Of a DNA stretch of 64,000 nt, positions 45,437-54,612 are shown one piece after another. Origin of the DNA: Ruegeria haliotis. GTDB lineage: Bacteria; Pseudomonadota; Alphaproteobacteria; Rhodobacterales; Rhodobacteraceae. Within the stretch, counting starts at the first letter, position 1. Each line of letters begins with the position of its first letter. The notes under the pieces are model-generated. The model had not been told where the DNA came from. It was given only the letters and a program-made list of their open reading frames with translations, and made no database searches. The DNA lies in NCBI RefSeq assembly GCF_013377785.1, contig NZ_JABXWT010000012.1:57305-121304 (forward strand). Reading direction: 5' to 3'. A program made the position numbers and the translations under genes.

Positions 45437-46438
45437 TTACATCGCCGCCAGGGCCTCGACCAGCTTGTCCGAGCCAAAACGGAACGGATCGGTGGCTGGC
45501 AGGCCCATTTCGGCCTCAAGCTTGGCCAGGTAGGCGCCGGCGTCGTCCTCGCTCATGTGCTGCGTGTTCACCGAGATGCCAATCACCTGACAATCCGGGT
45601 TTGCGACCAGCGCCAAACTCAGTGCCGTGTCGCGCAGGGTTTCCAGCGATGGCAACTGATAGGTCGGTAGACCACGCATATGTTCGCGCGTCGGCTCATG
45701 GCACAGGATCAGCGCGTCAGGCTGACCCCCATGAATCAGCGCCATGGTCACACCAGAATACGAAACGTGGAACAGCGACCCCTGCCCTTCGATCAGATCC
45801 CAATGGTCATCGTCATTGTCCGGCGTCAGCCATTCAACCGAACCTGCCATGAAATCAGCGATCACCGCGTCCAGTGGCACACCGTCACCGGTGATCAGGA
45901 TACCGGTCTGGCCGGTCGCCCGGAAAGTCGACTTCATGTCGCGCTTGCGCATTTCGGCGTCCATCGCCAAGGCCGTATACATTTTGCCGACCGAACAGTC
46001 GGTTCCGACGGCGAGGCACCGCTTGCCTTTGCGCTTGATGCCATTTGCGATCGGGTAATCGACCTCCGGCACACGCACATCGTGCAGGCTACGCCCGGTC
46101 GCTTCGGCCACGGCAACCAGATCTGGCTCATCTCGCAGAAGGTTGTGCAGGCCCGACGCCAGATCAAAGCCTTCCTCCAGCGCCATCACCAGAACCTTTT
46201 TCCATTCCTGGCTGATCACGCCGCCCCGGTTGGCCACGCCGATCACCAAAGTCTTGGCCCCGGCTTCACGTGCCTCAGTCAGCGACATATCAGTCAAACC
46301 CAAGTCAGCCCTGCAGCCTTCCATCCGGTATTGACCCACGGCATTTTCCGGGCGCCAGTCCTTGATGCCAACAGCCACTTTGGCCGCCAATTGGTCGGGC
46401 GCATCGCCCAAAAACAGCAGATACGGTGTCTCGATCAT
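45437..46438 (-). CDS. dgcN: N-acetyltransferase DgcN (DUF1611 family)
   Basis: Protein of 333 residues of the DUF1611 family. After an N-terminal Rossmann-like part (YLLFLGDAPDQLAAK, TLVIGVANRGGVIS) comes a P-loop GTDCSVGKMYTAL (about 163-175) and TGQTGILITGDGVPLDAVI. It was first a family of unknown function; DgcN has since been described as the enzyme that acetylates D-glutamate, with the product passed to DgcA. The ATG at 46438 has AGGAGTGC upstream. It leads the dgcN-dgcA-dat group. Confidence 0.85.
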   Translation of the reverse strand: MIETPYLLFLGDAPDQLAAKVAVGIKDWRPENAVGQYRMEGCRADLGLTDMSLTEAREAGAKTLVIGVANRGGVISQEWKKVLVMALEEGFDLASGLHNLLRDEPDLVAVAEATGRSLHDVRVPEVDYPIANGIKRKGKRCLAVGTDCSVGKMYTALAMDAEMRKRDMKSTFRATGQTGILITGDGVPLDAVIADFMAGSVEWLTPDNDDDHWDLIEGQGSLFHVSYSGVTMALIHGGQPDALILCHEPTREHMRGLPTYQLPSLETLRDTALSLALVANPDCQVIGISVNTQHMSEDDAGAYLAKLEAEMGLPATDPFRFGSDKLVEALAAM

Positions 46439-46734
46439 TGCGGTGCACTCCTTTGATTCCGGCATACGCTAGAGAACCGTCACAACGAGCGTTTCGCATT
46501 CTAATCCTGCAACCAATGGCTGCGCGCAAAATTCTTGCAAGATTTTACAATATTGCGCAAATACCTTCGAAGTTTTTAAACTGATTAAACTTTAGTCACT
46601 CATCACTGGGCTAAACAGCTGTGTATTCTGCACTGGCATTGCCGCAGCTGCACAATGGCGCTTGTGTAAACGCACGCAATTTAATACCCCAATGAGCAAA
46701 GAAATCGTAATTTCATTACTCACACGAGGTCCAG
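46439..46734. other. Divergent intergenic region between dgcN and mclA
   Basis: No gene is seen in these 296 bases. It is AT-rich and should hold both promoters. A palindrome TCTTGCAAGA (46533-46542) and TTGCGCAA (46553-46560) stand close together. Confidence 0.5.
46533..46560. promoter_or_regulatory. Paired GCAA palindromes upstream of mclA
   Basis: Perfect 10-base palindrome TCTTGCAAGA followed 10 bases later by TTGCGCAA, with another GCGCAAAA just upstream. Repeated TTGCAA-like sites are known targets of the RamB/ScfR-type regulators of acyl-CoA assimilation genes; a link to mclA here is only a suggestion. Confidence 0.35.
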
Positions 46735-47697
46735 ATGAGTTTCCGCATCCAACCTGCCGCTCCGGCCCGCCCAAATCGTTGTCAGCTGTTTGGCCCCGGC
46801 TCAAACACAAAACTGTTTCCAAAGATGGCGGCATCGGCCGCGGACGTGATCAATCTGGATCTTGAGGACTCGGTCGCTCCGTCAGACAAAGATGCCGCCC
46901 GCGCCAACGTGATCGAGGCTCTGAACACCGTAGACTGGGGTAGCAAATACATATCCGTGCGTATTAACGGGCTGGATACCCCTTACTGGTACCGCGATGT
47001 GGTCGATGTCTTGGAACAGGCCGGAGACCGGTTGGATCAGATCATGATCCCAAAGGTCGGATGTGCAGAGGATGTCTATGCCGTTGACGCGCTGGTAACG
47101 GCCATCGAACGCGCCAAAGGGCGGAGCAAACCGATTTCCTTCGAGGTCATCATCGAATCCGCCGCTGGTATCGCCCATGTCGAGGAAATCGCTGCAGCAT
47201 CACCCCGATTGCAGGCGATGAGCCTGGGCGCGGCCGATTTCGCAGCCTCGATGGGTATGCAGACAACCGGCATCGGCGGCACGCAGGAAAACTACTACAT
47301 GCTGCGCGAAGGCGAAAAGCACTGGTCGGACCCATGGCATTGGGCGCAGACCGCCATCGTGGCGGCCTGCCGCACACATGGCGTGCTGCCGGTGGACGGG
47401 CCGTTTGGCGACTTCTCAGATGACGAGGGTTACATTGCGCAGGCCAAGCGTTCGGCGACTTTGGGTATGGTAGGCAAATGGGCCATCCACCCCAAGCAGA
47501 TCGCACTGGCCAATCAAGTCTTCACCCCGTCAGACGAGGCCGTATCCGAAGCGCGCGAAATTCTGGCCGCTATGGAGCAGGCCAAGGCCAATGGCGAAGG
47601 CGCGACCGTCTACAAAGGCCGCTTGGTCGATATCGCGTCGATCAAACAAGCCGAAGTCATCGTCGCGCAGGCCGAATTGATTGCCGCAAACGGCTGA
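46735..47697 (+). CDS. mclA: L-malyl-CoA/beta-methylmalyl-CoA lyase
   Basis: CitE-like lyase of 320 residues that splits methylmalyl-CoA to propionyl-CoA and glyoxylate and condenses acetyl-CoA with glyoxylate in the ethylmalonyl-CoA pathway. Family marks are RCQLFGPGSNTKLFPKMAAS at the start, VINLDLEDSVAPSDKD (metal Asp/Glu), EVIIESAAGI, and SLGAADFAASMGMQTTGIGG. WAIHPKQIALANQVFTPS is the C-terminal CoA region. Length equals that of the Rhodobacter enzyme. It diverges from dgcN and ends at a strong terminator. Confidence 0.93.
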   Translation: MSFRIQPAAPARPNRCQLFGPGSNTKLFPKMAASAADVINLDLEDSVAPSDKDAARANVIEALNTVDWGSKYISVRINGLDTPYWYRDVVDVLEQAGDRLDQIMIPKVGCAEDVYAVDALVTAIERAKGRSKPISFEVIIESAAGIAHVEEIAAASPRLQAMSLGAADFAASMGMQTTGIGGTQENYYMLREGEKHWSDPWHWAQTAIVAACRTHGVLPVDGPFGDFSDDEGYIAQAKRSATLGMVGKWAIHPKQIALANQVFTPSDEAVSEAREILAAMEQAKANGEGATVYKGRLVDIASIKQAEVIVAQAELIAANG

Positions 47698-47720
47698 CGC
47701 CCACGGTGAAACAGAACATA

Positions 47721-47749
47721 GAAAAGGCGCCGACCCGGCGCCTTTTTTT
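47721..47749 (+). terminator. Rho-independent terminator after mclA
   Basis: AGGCGCCG (47725-47732) and CGGCGCCT (47736-47743) form a perfect 8-pair stem with an ACC loop, followed by seven T and preceded by four A. Confidence 0.92.
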
Positions 47750-47774
47750 GTAATCCTAACCACTCAGCCCGGTG

Positions 47775-48350
47775 TCAGCGACCAAAGACATCGTTAGGTG
47801 TCCAGGTGAGTTTTTCCCCCTGCTTGCCCCATTTCATCATCAGGCAAGAGGTTCCCAGTTTCTGAAAATAGCTAATCTTGATCGGATACCATCCCGCCTG
47901 AGGCACCTCAACTTCCGTCAATTGATTGGCCTCACACCCCTGAATACCACTGACATAGCCGATCTTCTGGCCACCAACGTAGGCTTCGATCCCGTCATTC
48001 GACCACGTTTCCAGCTCGTAAATCCCCGAGGAATCGAAACGAATGTAGCCGGTGATCTCAGCCGCGACATTGTAGGCCTCGTTGAATGTCAGAACCGGTT
48101 CACCCTTGTTTGTGTCCCGATAGTCCAACCCGCGCAAGGGCTGCCCGGGCTGAGCCTTGGACATGACTTGCTTGGCATGGCTGAGATCCCGGATTTTCCG
48201 CTGCGTGCCGTTCCACGCATATTTCACATCCAGTCCGGCCTTAGGGCTGGGTTGCGGGCTGGCTGGTTGCAATTTCAGCGGTGCAGAAAACGCCGCCCCT
48301 GCGACAATCATCATGGCAACTGCCAACGCCCCTGTTCGAAGGAATTTCAT
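47775..48350 (-). CDS. Secreted PA14-domain protein
   Basis: Protein of 191 residues with a Sec signal peptide (about 1-23, ending GAAFSAPL). The second Met (48350) is chosen because GGGAG stands 6 bases before it. The core from about 55 to 190 matches a PA14-type beta-barrel: AAEITGYIRFDSSGIYELETWSNDGIEAYVGGQKI, then EVPQAGWYPIKISYFQK. Such modules bind sugars or cell-surface glycans. Two Cys (GCEAN, TSCLMM) may form a disulfide. Role unknown; it stands alone behind the mclA terminator. Confidence 0.72.
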   Translation of the reverse strand: MKFLRTGALAVAMMIVAGAAFSAPLKLQPASPQPSPKAGLDVKYAWNGTQRKIRDLSHAKQVMSKAQPGQPLRGLDYRDTNKGEPVLTFNEAYNVAAEITGYIRFDSSGIYELETWSNDGIEAYVGGQKIGYVSGIQGCEANQLTEVEVPQAGWYPIKISYFQKLGTSCLMMKWGKQGEKLTWTPNDVFGR

Positions 48351-48471
48351 CGTCATCTCCCTGTGTGCGCGCCCGATTAGCTAGGTTTATTCCCGTGGCG
48401 GCGTCATTGAGATGACATTAGGACGTGATTTTTTACCCTGCAAGAGCGTGAAACTTCACAATTTCAAACTT

Positions 48472-48924
48472 TCAGGCCCGTAAATCCTTGGGTGACCCCA
48501 TAACCACATATGAGGTGATTGACGTCACATGGGGCAGAGTTCCCAGCACTTCCGTATGGAATAACTTGTAAGATGGCAGATCCGCGCATTCGACGCGCAG
48601 CAGGTATTCGATGGTTCCGGTGACGTTGTGGCATTCGACCACTTCGGACACCTGCTGCAGGGCGCGTTCAAACCCTTCCTGTGCGGCTTTGGTATGCTCT
48701 CCAAGCCCGACGCCAATGTATGCGACCAGACCCACGCCCAACGCAGCAGGGTTCAACACCGCGCGATAGCTGGTGATCACATCGGCACGCTCCAACTCCT
48801 GCACACGGCGAAGGCAGGCCGAGGGGGACAGGCCGACACGCTCTGCCAATTCCAGATTGCTGATGCGCCCATCCCGAGAGAGTTCGCGCAATATCTGGCG
48901 GTTTATTTGATCTATCTTTATCAT
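48472..48924 (-). CDS. Lrp/AsnC-family regulator
   Basis: Regulator of 150 residues. The N-terminal HTH reads IDQINRQILRELSRDGRISNLELAERVGLSPSACLRRVQELE; the C-terminal RAM domain with GTIEYLLRVECADL binds amino acids. It starts at ATG 48924; an ATG 18 bases upstream is possible. It diverges from the LysE-type exporter gene with a gap of 73 bases, the standard pattern in which the Lrp protein senses an amino acid and turns on its export. Confidence 0.9.
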   Translation of the reverse strand: MIKIDQINRQILRELSRDGRISNLELAERVGLSPSACLRRVQELERADVITSYRAVLNPAALGVGLVAYIGVGLGEHTKAAQEGFERALQQVSEVVECHNVTGTIEYLLRVECADLPSYKLFHTEVLGTLPHVTSITSYVVMGSPKDLRA

Positions 48925-48997
48925 TAATTGTGAAAATATCATTTGTGCGCGCGAAAACGCAATTTCATTTGCCGCTTTATCGTCAATTATCCGCGAT

Positions 48998-49594
48998 ATG
49001 ACTTATGACATCCTTCTGGCCCTGATCGCCTTTGCTTTTGTGTCCTCGATTACGCCGGGACCGAACAATTTGATGCTGATGGCTTCGGGCGCCAACTTTG
49101 GATTTCGCCGTACAATTCCTCATATGCTTGGAATTGGCCTGGGGTTTACTTTCATGGTTCTTTTGGTCGGCACCGGTTTGGTGCAAATTTTCGACCGATA
49201 TCCACTTAGCTACTCGGTCCTCAAAGGCGGATCGGTGGTCTACCTGCTGTACCTCGCATGGAAGATCGCGCATGCCGCCCCAGCGCAGGGAGAGGCGACG
49301 TCGGGCACTCCGATGACCTTTTTGCAGGCCGCGGCATTTCAGTGGGTGAACCCAAAGGCGTGGGCCATGGCTTTGACAGCCACCACGGCTTACGCGCCAG
49401 AACAGACGTTCAACGCAATCGTGGTCGTTGCCGTGGTGTTTGGGGCAATCAACCTGCCTTCGGTCAGCACATGGACCGTACTTGGCCAACAGATGGCCCG
49501 CGTCCTGACCAATCCGCGCCGATTGCTGGTGTTCAACTGGACTATGGCCGGGCTGCTTGTCGCTTCACTTTACCCGATTCTTTGGCCAAACTGA
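48998..49594 (+). CDS. LysE/RhtB-family amino acid exporter
   Basis: Inner-membrane exporter of 198 residues with six hydrophobic helices. It begins MTYDILLALIAFAFVSSITPGPNNLMLMASG, the family signature, and has GFRRTIPHMLGIGLGF and the loop FQWVNPKAWAMALTATTAY. Substrates of the family are Lys, Thr, homoserine or other amino acids. The divergent Lrp-type regulator gene is the likely control partner. Confidence 0.9.
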   Translation: MTYDILLALIAFAFVSSITPGPNNLMLMASGANFGFRRTIPHMLGIGLGFTFMVLLVGTGLVQIFDRYPLSYSVLKGGSVVYLLYLAWKIAHAAPAQGEATSGTPMTFLQAAAFQWVNPKAWAMALTATTAYAPEQTFNAIVVVAVVFGAINLPSVSTWTVLGQQMARVLTNPRRLLVFNWTMAGLLVASLYPILWPN

Positions 49595-49849
49595 GCGTCC
49601 ACATCACCCAACGCGGCCGATCCGATTGTTGAAATGTGTCTTACCTCAGGCCTTACCAGGCTGGAATTGATGAGCCATCCGGCCTCAGCGATCTTCAATT
49701 GTTAATCAGTCCACGGCAATAAAGCCGACAAACCGGACGACTGGGATGAAGTGCTTTAGGCATCTCTGTCCGATACTCTTGCCCCATCTAGTTGCATCTG
49801 AGGCAAGCCAACGGCATATAGCTAGGAAATTTCACGCAAGTGAGGCGTC

Positions 49850-50812
49850 ATGACTCAGTATCTGGACTTCGAAAAACCCCTGGCCGAGATCGAAGGCAAG
49901 GCCGAAGAACTGCGCGCATTGGCCCGCGCCAACGAAGAAATGGACGTGGCCGAAGAAGCCGCCGCACTGGATGCCAAGGCTGCCAAGCTACTGGACGAGC
50001 TATATGCCGATCTGACCCCATGGCGGAAATGTCAGGTGGCGCGGCACCCCGAACGGCCTCACTGCAATGATTATGTCGATGCCCTGTTCACGGAATTCAC
50101 ACCTCTGGCCGGTGATCGGAATTTTGCCGACGATCTGGCCGTCATTGGCGGGTTGGCCCGATTCAATGATCAGCCGGTGATGGTGATCGGACACGAAAAG
50201 GGCTCGGACACCAAGTCGCGGATCGAACGGAACTTTGGCATGGCCCGACCTGAAGGGTATCGCAAGGCCGTACGTCTGATGGAAATGGCGAGCCGGTTTG
50301 GACTGCCGGTGATTACGCTGATCGACACCGCCGGGGCCTATCCCGGCAAAGGGGCCGAAGAACGTGGTCAATCCGAGGCCATCGCACGGTCAACCGAAAT
50401 GTGCCTGAAGATCGGTGTGCCGCTGGTGTCCGTCATCATCGGCGAAGGCGGGTCAGGCGGCGCGGTGGCATTTGCCACAGCGAACCGCGTCGCGATGCTG
50501 GAACACTCGGTTTATTCGGTCATCTCGCCCGAAGGCTGTGCCTCGATCCTGTGGAAAGATGCCGAGAAGATGCGCGAAGCAGCCGAAGCACTGCGCCTGA
50601 CAGCTCAGGACTTGCACAAGCTGGGTGTTTGCGACCGGATTATCACCGAACCCAAGGGCGGCGCTCATCGTGATCGCACTGCTGCGGTCGAGTCCGTACG
50701 TGCGACGATCGCAGACATGCTGGAAGAGCTGAGTGATAAAGATCCGGCGGCCCTGATCAAGGACCGCCGCCAGAAATTTCTGGATATCGGCTCAAAAGGG
50801 CTGGCGGCCTGA
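49850..50812 (+). CDS. accA: Acetyl-CoA carboxylase carboxyltransferase subunit alpha
   Basis: Alpha subunit of the carboxyltransferase that makes malonyl-CoA in fatty acid synthesis, 320 residues. The N-terminal helix pair ([18 protein letters not shown]) leads to the crotonase-like domain: [36 protein letters not shown], and the oxyanion loop [23 protein letters not shown]. It is complete and of normal length. The upstream 255 bases contain no gene. It converges on the lytic transglycosylase gene with 4 bases between. Confidence 0.96.
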   Translation: MTQYLDFEKPLAEIEGKAEELRALARANEEMDVAEEAAALDAKAAKLLDELYADLTPWRKCQVARHPERPHCNDYVDALFTEFTPLAGDRNFADDLAVIGGLARFNDQPVMVIGHEKGSDTKSRIERNFGMARPEGYRKAVRLMEMASRFGLPVITLIDTAGAYPGKGAEERGQSEAIARSTEMCLKIGVPLVSVIIGEGGSGGAVAFATANRVAMLEHSVYSVISPEGCASILWKDAEKMREAAEALRLTAQDLHKLGVCDRIITEPKGGAHRDRTAAVESVRATIADMLEELSDKDPAALIKDRRQKFLDIGSKGLAA

Positions 50813-50816
50813 TCCG

Positions 50817-51956
50817 TCAGCCACCCAGCCGGCGCAACAACTCTACCGAAGGCTTTCCAGTGACTGCCAGGCCATTGGCGCGCTGATAGGCGCTGATGGC
50901 CGATTCCGTATTCTTTCCAACCACCCCATCCGCGCCCTGCGTGTCATAGCCAGCTGACGTCAGGCGGCGCTGCAGCTCTTTACGGTCTTCCAGTGTCAGA
51001 CCGGTCGCGTCTGGCCCGAACGAGGCCTGAAACGGCGCCCCACCTGCAATCCGGTCAGCCAGATGACCAACACCAATCGCGTAGCTGTCCGAGTTGTTAT
51101 AGCGCTTGATCACCTGAAAATTGCGGAACACCGCAATCCGGGGACCGGGGGTCTGAGGCTGCAACACAGCAACCGGAGTTCCGGAATTGGCCGCAGCGGA
51201 CCCAACTTCGCCGCCCCACGGCTGCCCGCGCACCCAACCTGCCCGCGCCAGATAGGCGGCGGTTGACGCCAACGAGTCCGTGGGGTCGTCTGACCAGATG
51301 TCGCGCCGCCCATCACCGGTGAAATCCACCGCATAGGCCAGATAAGAGGTCGGGATAAACTGCGTGTGCCCCATCGCGCCGGCCCAGCTGCCGGTCATGT
51401 TGTCGGGCGTCGTATCCCCATTCTGAAGGATCTTCATCGAAGCCACCAGTTGGCTTTCAAAAAACTGCCCTCGCCGTCCGTCATAGGCCAACGTCGATAG
51501 CGCTGACACAACCGGCACATCGCCACGTCGTGCACCATAGCGACTCTCGAGCCCCCATACGGCCACTACGACCTCTTTATCGACGCCGTATTGAGACTCG
51601 ATACGTGATAAGGTCCCACCATGGCGTTGAAGCATTTGCCTGCCGGTGCTGATCCGTTCATCCGAGGCGGCGATGGCCAGATAATCCTCGAGCGAGCGCT
51701 TGAATTCGACTTGATTGCGGTCGCGCTCGATCACCTCGGGCAGATATCCTGCACCCTGAAAGGCGCTATTGATCGTGGACTGGGATATCCCCTGAGACGC
51801 CGCGCGCCCCTTGAATCCGGCGACCCAAGCATCCCATCCCGCATTTGGAACCGGCTTCATCCGAGAGGCAGGCGCCTTAGACGACACCCCCCCGCGTGAA
51901 CAGGCCGCCAGAAGAGTTGACCCAAGTCCCATAGAAAAGGTCCGTCGATTGATCAT
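50817..51956 (-). CDS. MltB-type lytic murein transglycosylase
   Basis: Peptidoglycan lytic transglycosylase of 379 residues. An N-terminal lipoprotein signal ends LLAAC (Cys19). The catalytic domain (about 40-310) has the acid Glu in VVVAVWGLESRYGARRGD and the MGHTQFIPTSYLAYAVDFTGDG stretch. A C-terminal peptidoglycan-binding domain 1 (about 320-378, LEDRKELQRRLTSAGYDTQGADGVVG) follows. It cuts glycan strands with formation of anhydromuramic ends, probably at the outer membrane. Confidence 0.92.
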   Translation of the reverse strand: MINRRTFSMGLGSTLLAACSRGGVSSKAPASRMKPVPNAGWDAWVAGFKGRAASQGISQSTINSAFQGAGYLPEVIERDRNQVEFKRSLEDYLAIAASDERISTGRQMLQRHGGTLSRIESQYGVDKEVVVAVWGLESRYGARRGDVPVVSALSTLAYDGRRGQFFESQLVASMKILQNGDTTPDNMTGSWAGAMGHTQFIPTSYLAYAVDFTGDGRRDIWSDDPTDSLASTAAYLARAGWVRGQPWGGEVGSAAANSGTPVAVLQPQTPGPRIAVFRNFQVIKRYNNSDSYAIGVGHLADRIAGGAPFQASFGPDATGLTLEDRKELQRRLTSAGYDTQGADGVVGKNTESAISAYQRANGLAVTGKPSVELLRRLGG

Positions 51957-52080
51957 GACTAAAAACTGCTCTTGTTTGTGATTTGCTTCAGAGTAGCGCA
52001 GTCCGCACGCGCAAGCCAGAACGACACCCTCTTACCGGACGTTGATGTTCGAGTGTGCCTGATTGTCGGCAATATGCCGC

Positions 52081-52728
52081 TCAGCTCACCAGCAGGCGCA
52101 GACCTTGGGTCACATCCGAGCGCACAGCCAAGCGCAACCCCGGCTCGTCTCCGGCCTTGAGAGCGGCAATCATCAGCTTGTGATAATGCGGCGGTTCAGT
52201 GCGTCTGAGTCGGCCGTACAACGCGCGCATTGTCGGGCCCAGTTGCAGCCAGACCGTCTCGGCCATGGCCAGCATCGCCGGTGCCTGCGCACGTAGATAC
52301 AACGTGCGATGAAATTCCAGATTGGCGCGGATGTAACCGACCGCATCGCGTTTGGTCACCATCTCGGCCACACTCATGTTGATGCTTTGCAAGCGGTCAA
52401 TCAGGGCGATATGCGCCCGTGGCAAAGCCCGGCTGGCCAGCTCAACTTCCAACAGTGCGCGTAGTGCTGCCAGTTCTTCGATCCGGTCACTGGTCAACTC
52501 AGGGGTCGAGACGCGCCCTGATGTAGACAGGGATAATGCACCTTCGGCGGCCAGACGGCGCACGGTTTCACGCGCAGGCGTCATCGACACGCCAAATTCC
52601 TTACCGATCCCGCGCAGCGTCAGCGCCTGACCGGGGGCGATTTCACCATGCATGATCCGTGATCGAAGGGCGCGATACACCCGGTCATGTGTGGCGGTTT
52701 GAGATTCCGTAGGACGTGTATTCAACAT
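52081..52728 (-). CDS. GntR-family regulator (FCD type)
   Basis: Regulator of 215 residues. The winged helix (about 15-80) has YRALRSRIMHGEIAPGQALTLRGIGKEFGVSMTPARETVRRLAAEGAL. The C-terminal helical FCD domain has EELAALRALLEVELASRALP and spaced His residues near 170-195 (FHRTLYLRA) that may bind metal and an organic acid. It has no adjacent catabolic operon; the ligand is unknown. It is followed downstream by a 124-base gap toward the transglycosylase gene. Confidence 0.87.
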   Translation of the reverse strand: MLNTRPTESQTATHDRVYRALRSRIMHGEIAPGQALTLRGIGKEFGVSMTPARETVRRLAAEGALSLSTSGRVSTPELTSDRIEELAALRALLEVELASRALPRAHIALIDRLQSINMSVAEMVTKRDAVGYIRANLEFHRTLYLRAQAPAMLAMAETVWLQLGPTMRALYGRLRRTEPPHYHKLMIAALKAGDEPGLRLAVRSDVTQGLRLLVS

Positions 52729-52758
52729 TTCCCCATGTGATCACAAATCTCCACGAGG

Positions 52759-53454
52759 TCAACTCGGCGATGCATCAAACCTGTAGCGGTGCAGCTCTGC
52801 ACCATTGTCGCGCAACCAACGGCGTGGCTTTTCATAGGGGCCAAAAATCCGTTCAACCTGCGCCCAGAAGGCGGGGGAATGGTTCATTTCGGCCAGATGT
52901 GCCACCTCATGCGCCGCGACATAATGCAGGACCTCAGGCGGTGCGAGGATCAGGCGCCAGGAAAACATCAGGCCACCATGGGAACTGCATGACCCCCAGC
53001 GGGATCGCGTATCGCGCAGCGTCAAACTGCTGTACGGACGACCCAGGATTGCAGCATAATCATCACAGGCTTCGGTCAGACGATCCCGCGCCAGCTCTTT
53101 CAGAAACCGAGCCAGACGACGCGTTTCGGACCCGGTCGGAACCGCGATCGCATCACTCTGCAGCAAAACCCGTCGACCGGATGCCGCAACGATTCGCCGT
53201 TCGACTCCTTCGATCGGAATGATTTGTCCGAGTTGCACCTCGGCCAGATCAGGTTGACCCTGCAGATGCTGCCGAATCCATTCTTCTTTGGTACGGGCGA
53301 AATTCAAGGCCTCGGATTCGGGAACCCCGTGTGGGTATGTCAGCGTAACCCGCCCATCCAACTGGGAAATTCGCAGACTTATTCGCCGCGCCTGCGCCGA
53401 TTTGCGCAGCGTCAGCGGCACCGGTGGTGTCCCGGGCAATGCGTGCTCCCCCAT
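52759..53454 (-). CDS. YgjP-like (DUF45) metallopeptidase
   Basis: Soluble zinc metallopeptidase-like protein of 231 residues. The HExxH motif is in HYVAAHEVAHLAEMNHSPAFWAQVER (near 179-204), with the third ligand His expected in MNHSP. TLRDTRSRWGSCSSHGGLMFSWRLILAP is the other family hallmark. Members are often found with type I restriction genes or alone; none are present here. The start at ATG 53454 gives the family N-terminus; the frame is open to 53520. Confidence 0.88.
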   Translation of the reverse strand: MGEHALPGTPPVPLTLRKSAQARRISLRISQLDGRVTLTYPHGVPESEALNFARTKEEWIRQHLQGQPDLAEVQLGQIIPIEGVERRIVAASGRRVLLQSDAIAVPTGSETRRLARFLKELARDRLTEACDDYAAILGRPYSSLTLRDTRSRWGSCSSHGGLMFSWRLILAPPEVLHYVAAHEVAHLAEMNHSPAFWAQVERIFGPYEKPRRWLRDNGAELHRYRFDASPS

Positions 53455-53554
53455 ATCCTGACTTCTCCCGCGTAAAGGCTTTGACAGTGCTCGCCGCCTG
53501 TGGCAGGTGAGCTGAATCATTTAGACAACCCACCTGATATCAAGGGGATTTGAC

Positions 53555-53881
53555 ATGCCCAAGGAAGAATGGGGCGTAAAGCGCGTTTGCCCGACCACTG
53601 GTAAGCGGTTTTATGACCTGAACAAGGACCCGATCATCAGCCCCTACACTGGCGAGATGGTGGAGCTTCAGACCGGCAAAAGCCGGATGATTGCAGCCGA
53701 TGCCGAAGATGCCGCTTCGGCCAAAGCACGTGAAAACAAATCCGAAGAGGAACTGGTTCTCGATGACGGCGACAATGTCGATGTCGAGCTGGACGACGAT
53801 CTTCTGGATGATGACGACGACGAAAGCGAAAACGTGTCGCTGGACGACATCACCGATATGCCGTCGGAAGACGAAAGCTAA
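53555..53881 (+). CDS. FYDLN-acid (TIGR02300) family protein
   Basis: Small protein of 108 residues conserved in alphaproteobacteria. The N-terminal half has KEEWGVKRVCPTTGKRFYDLNKDP, the FYDLN stretch that names the family, with one Cys that resembles half of a zinc ribbon. The C-terminal half is extremely acidic low complexity (runs of Asp and Glu from about residue 65). AAGGGG precedes the ATG. It lies just before a terminator-like hairpin and the tRNA-Ala gene. Role unknown. Confidence 0.85.
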   Translation: MPKEEWGVKRVCPTTGKRFYDLNKDPIISPYTGEMVELQTGKSRMIAADAEDAASAKARENKSEEELVLDDGDNVDVELDDDLLDDDDDESENVSLDDITDMPSEDES

Positions 53882-53889
53882 TACGGACC

Positions 53890-53911
53890 TGAGGCGGCAT
53901 TAGCCGCCTCA
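53890..53911 (+). terminator. Terminator hairpin after the FYDLN gene
   Basis: TGAGGCGG (53890-53897) and CCGCCTCA (53904-53911) form a perfect 8-pair stem around CATTAG. The T-run behind it is weak (TTCC). Confidence 0.6.
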
Positions 53912-54024
53912 TTCCACATTGGGGCGTTTCGGGCTGAAACTTTTTTGTTCAACTCAATATTTTGACTTGCACTAGTCGACGCTGTCTCATAAATATCCGG
54001 CCACCGCTAAAGCGGTACCTGTAT

Positions 54025-54100
<76 letters not shown>

Positions 54101-54169
54101 AATCTTCATAAGTTGTTGATTTGACTTTATTTCCATAGATAACAAGGGCTTAAGAACGAGTCTGTTACA

Positions 54170-54568
54170 GTGAAGGCGCCTGAGAAGATGCCCGGACACC
54201 CCCGACTCTATCGACGTGGCGACGCCTACTATCATCGCGCAGCCATCCCTACAGACATAACATCAACTTACCCAAACAGCAGTGTCCCTTCCGAAACAGC
54301 CGACCTTCTGCAAGGCCATTCTCTTGGCGGGATGGCAGGACGATACGGCAGCGGAAAGGTTCTTCTTGAGAAGCTATCTTCCGAGTTGGAGAAGGTCAGT
54401 TTCCCAGAGTTGGACCCCAGTACGATCAACCGCTTTAGAACACCCGACGCTAAATCAAAAAACGTAACCAACGGCGGTGTAGTTGTATGGGATCACGGAG
54501 CGTTGGCTGACGCTCCGATGTGGGCTGAGTTCCCTGACAGGCTGACACTGTGCCCCGTGGGTTCCTAG
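54170..54568 (+). pseudogene. Tyrosine integrase with internal deletion
   Basis: The frame of 132 codons joins the two ends of a phage-type tyrosine recombinase. The N-terminal part MPGHPRLYRRGDAYYHRA (from 54188) is the arm-binding start of this integrase group. It runs directly into LLQGHSLGGMAGRYGSG, which is the C-terminal catalytic His-to-Tyr region, followed by the usual SELEKVSFPELD tail. The core with the catalytic Arg and HxxR is missing, so about 300 residues were lost by an in-frame deletion near 54280. It sits 70 bases behind tRNA-Ala, the normal place for an island integrase. Confidence 0.75.
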
Positions 54569-54612
54569 CTTGTACAACAGGCGGCTAAACACTCGTAGGG
54601 TTACTCTATCGC

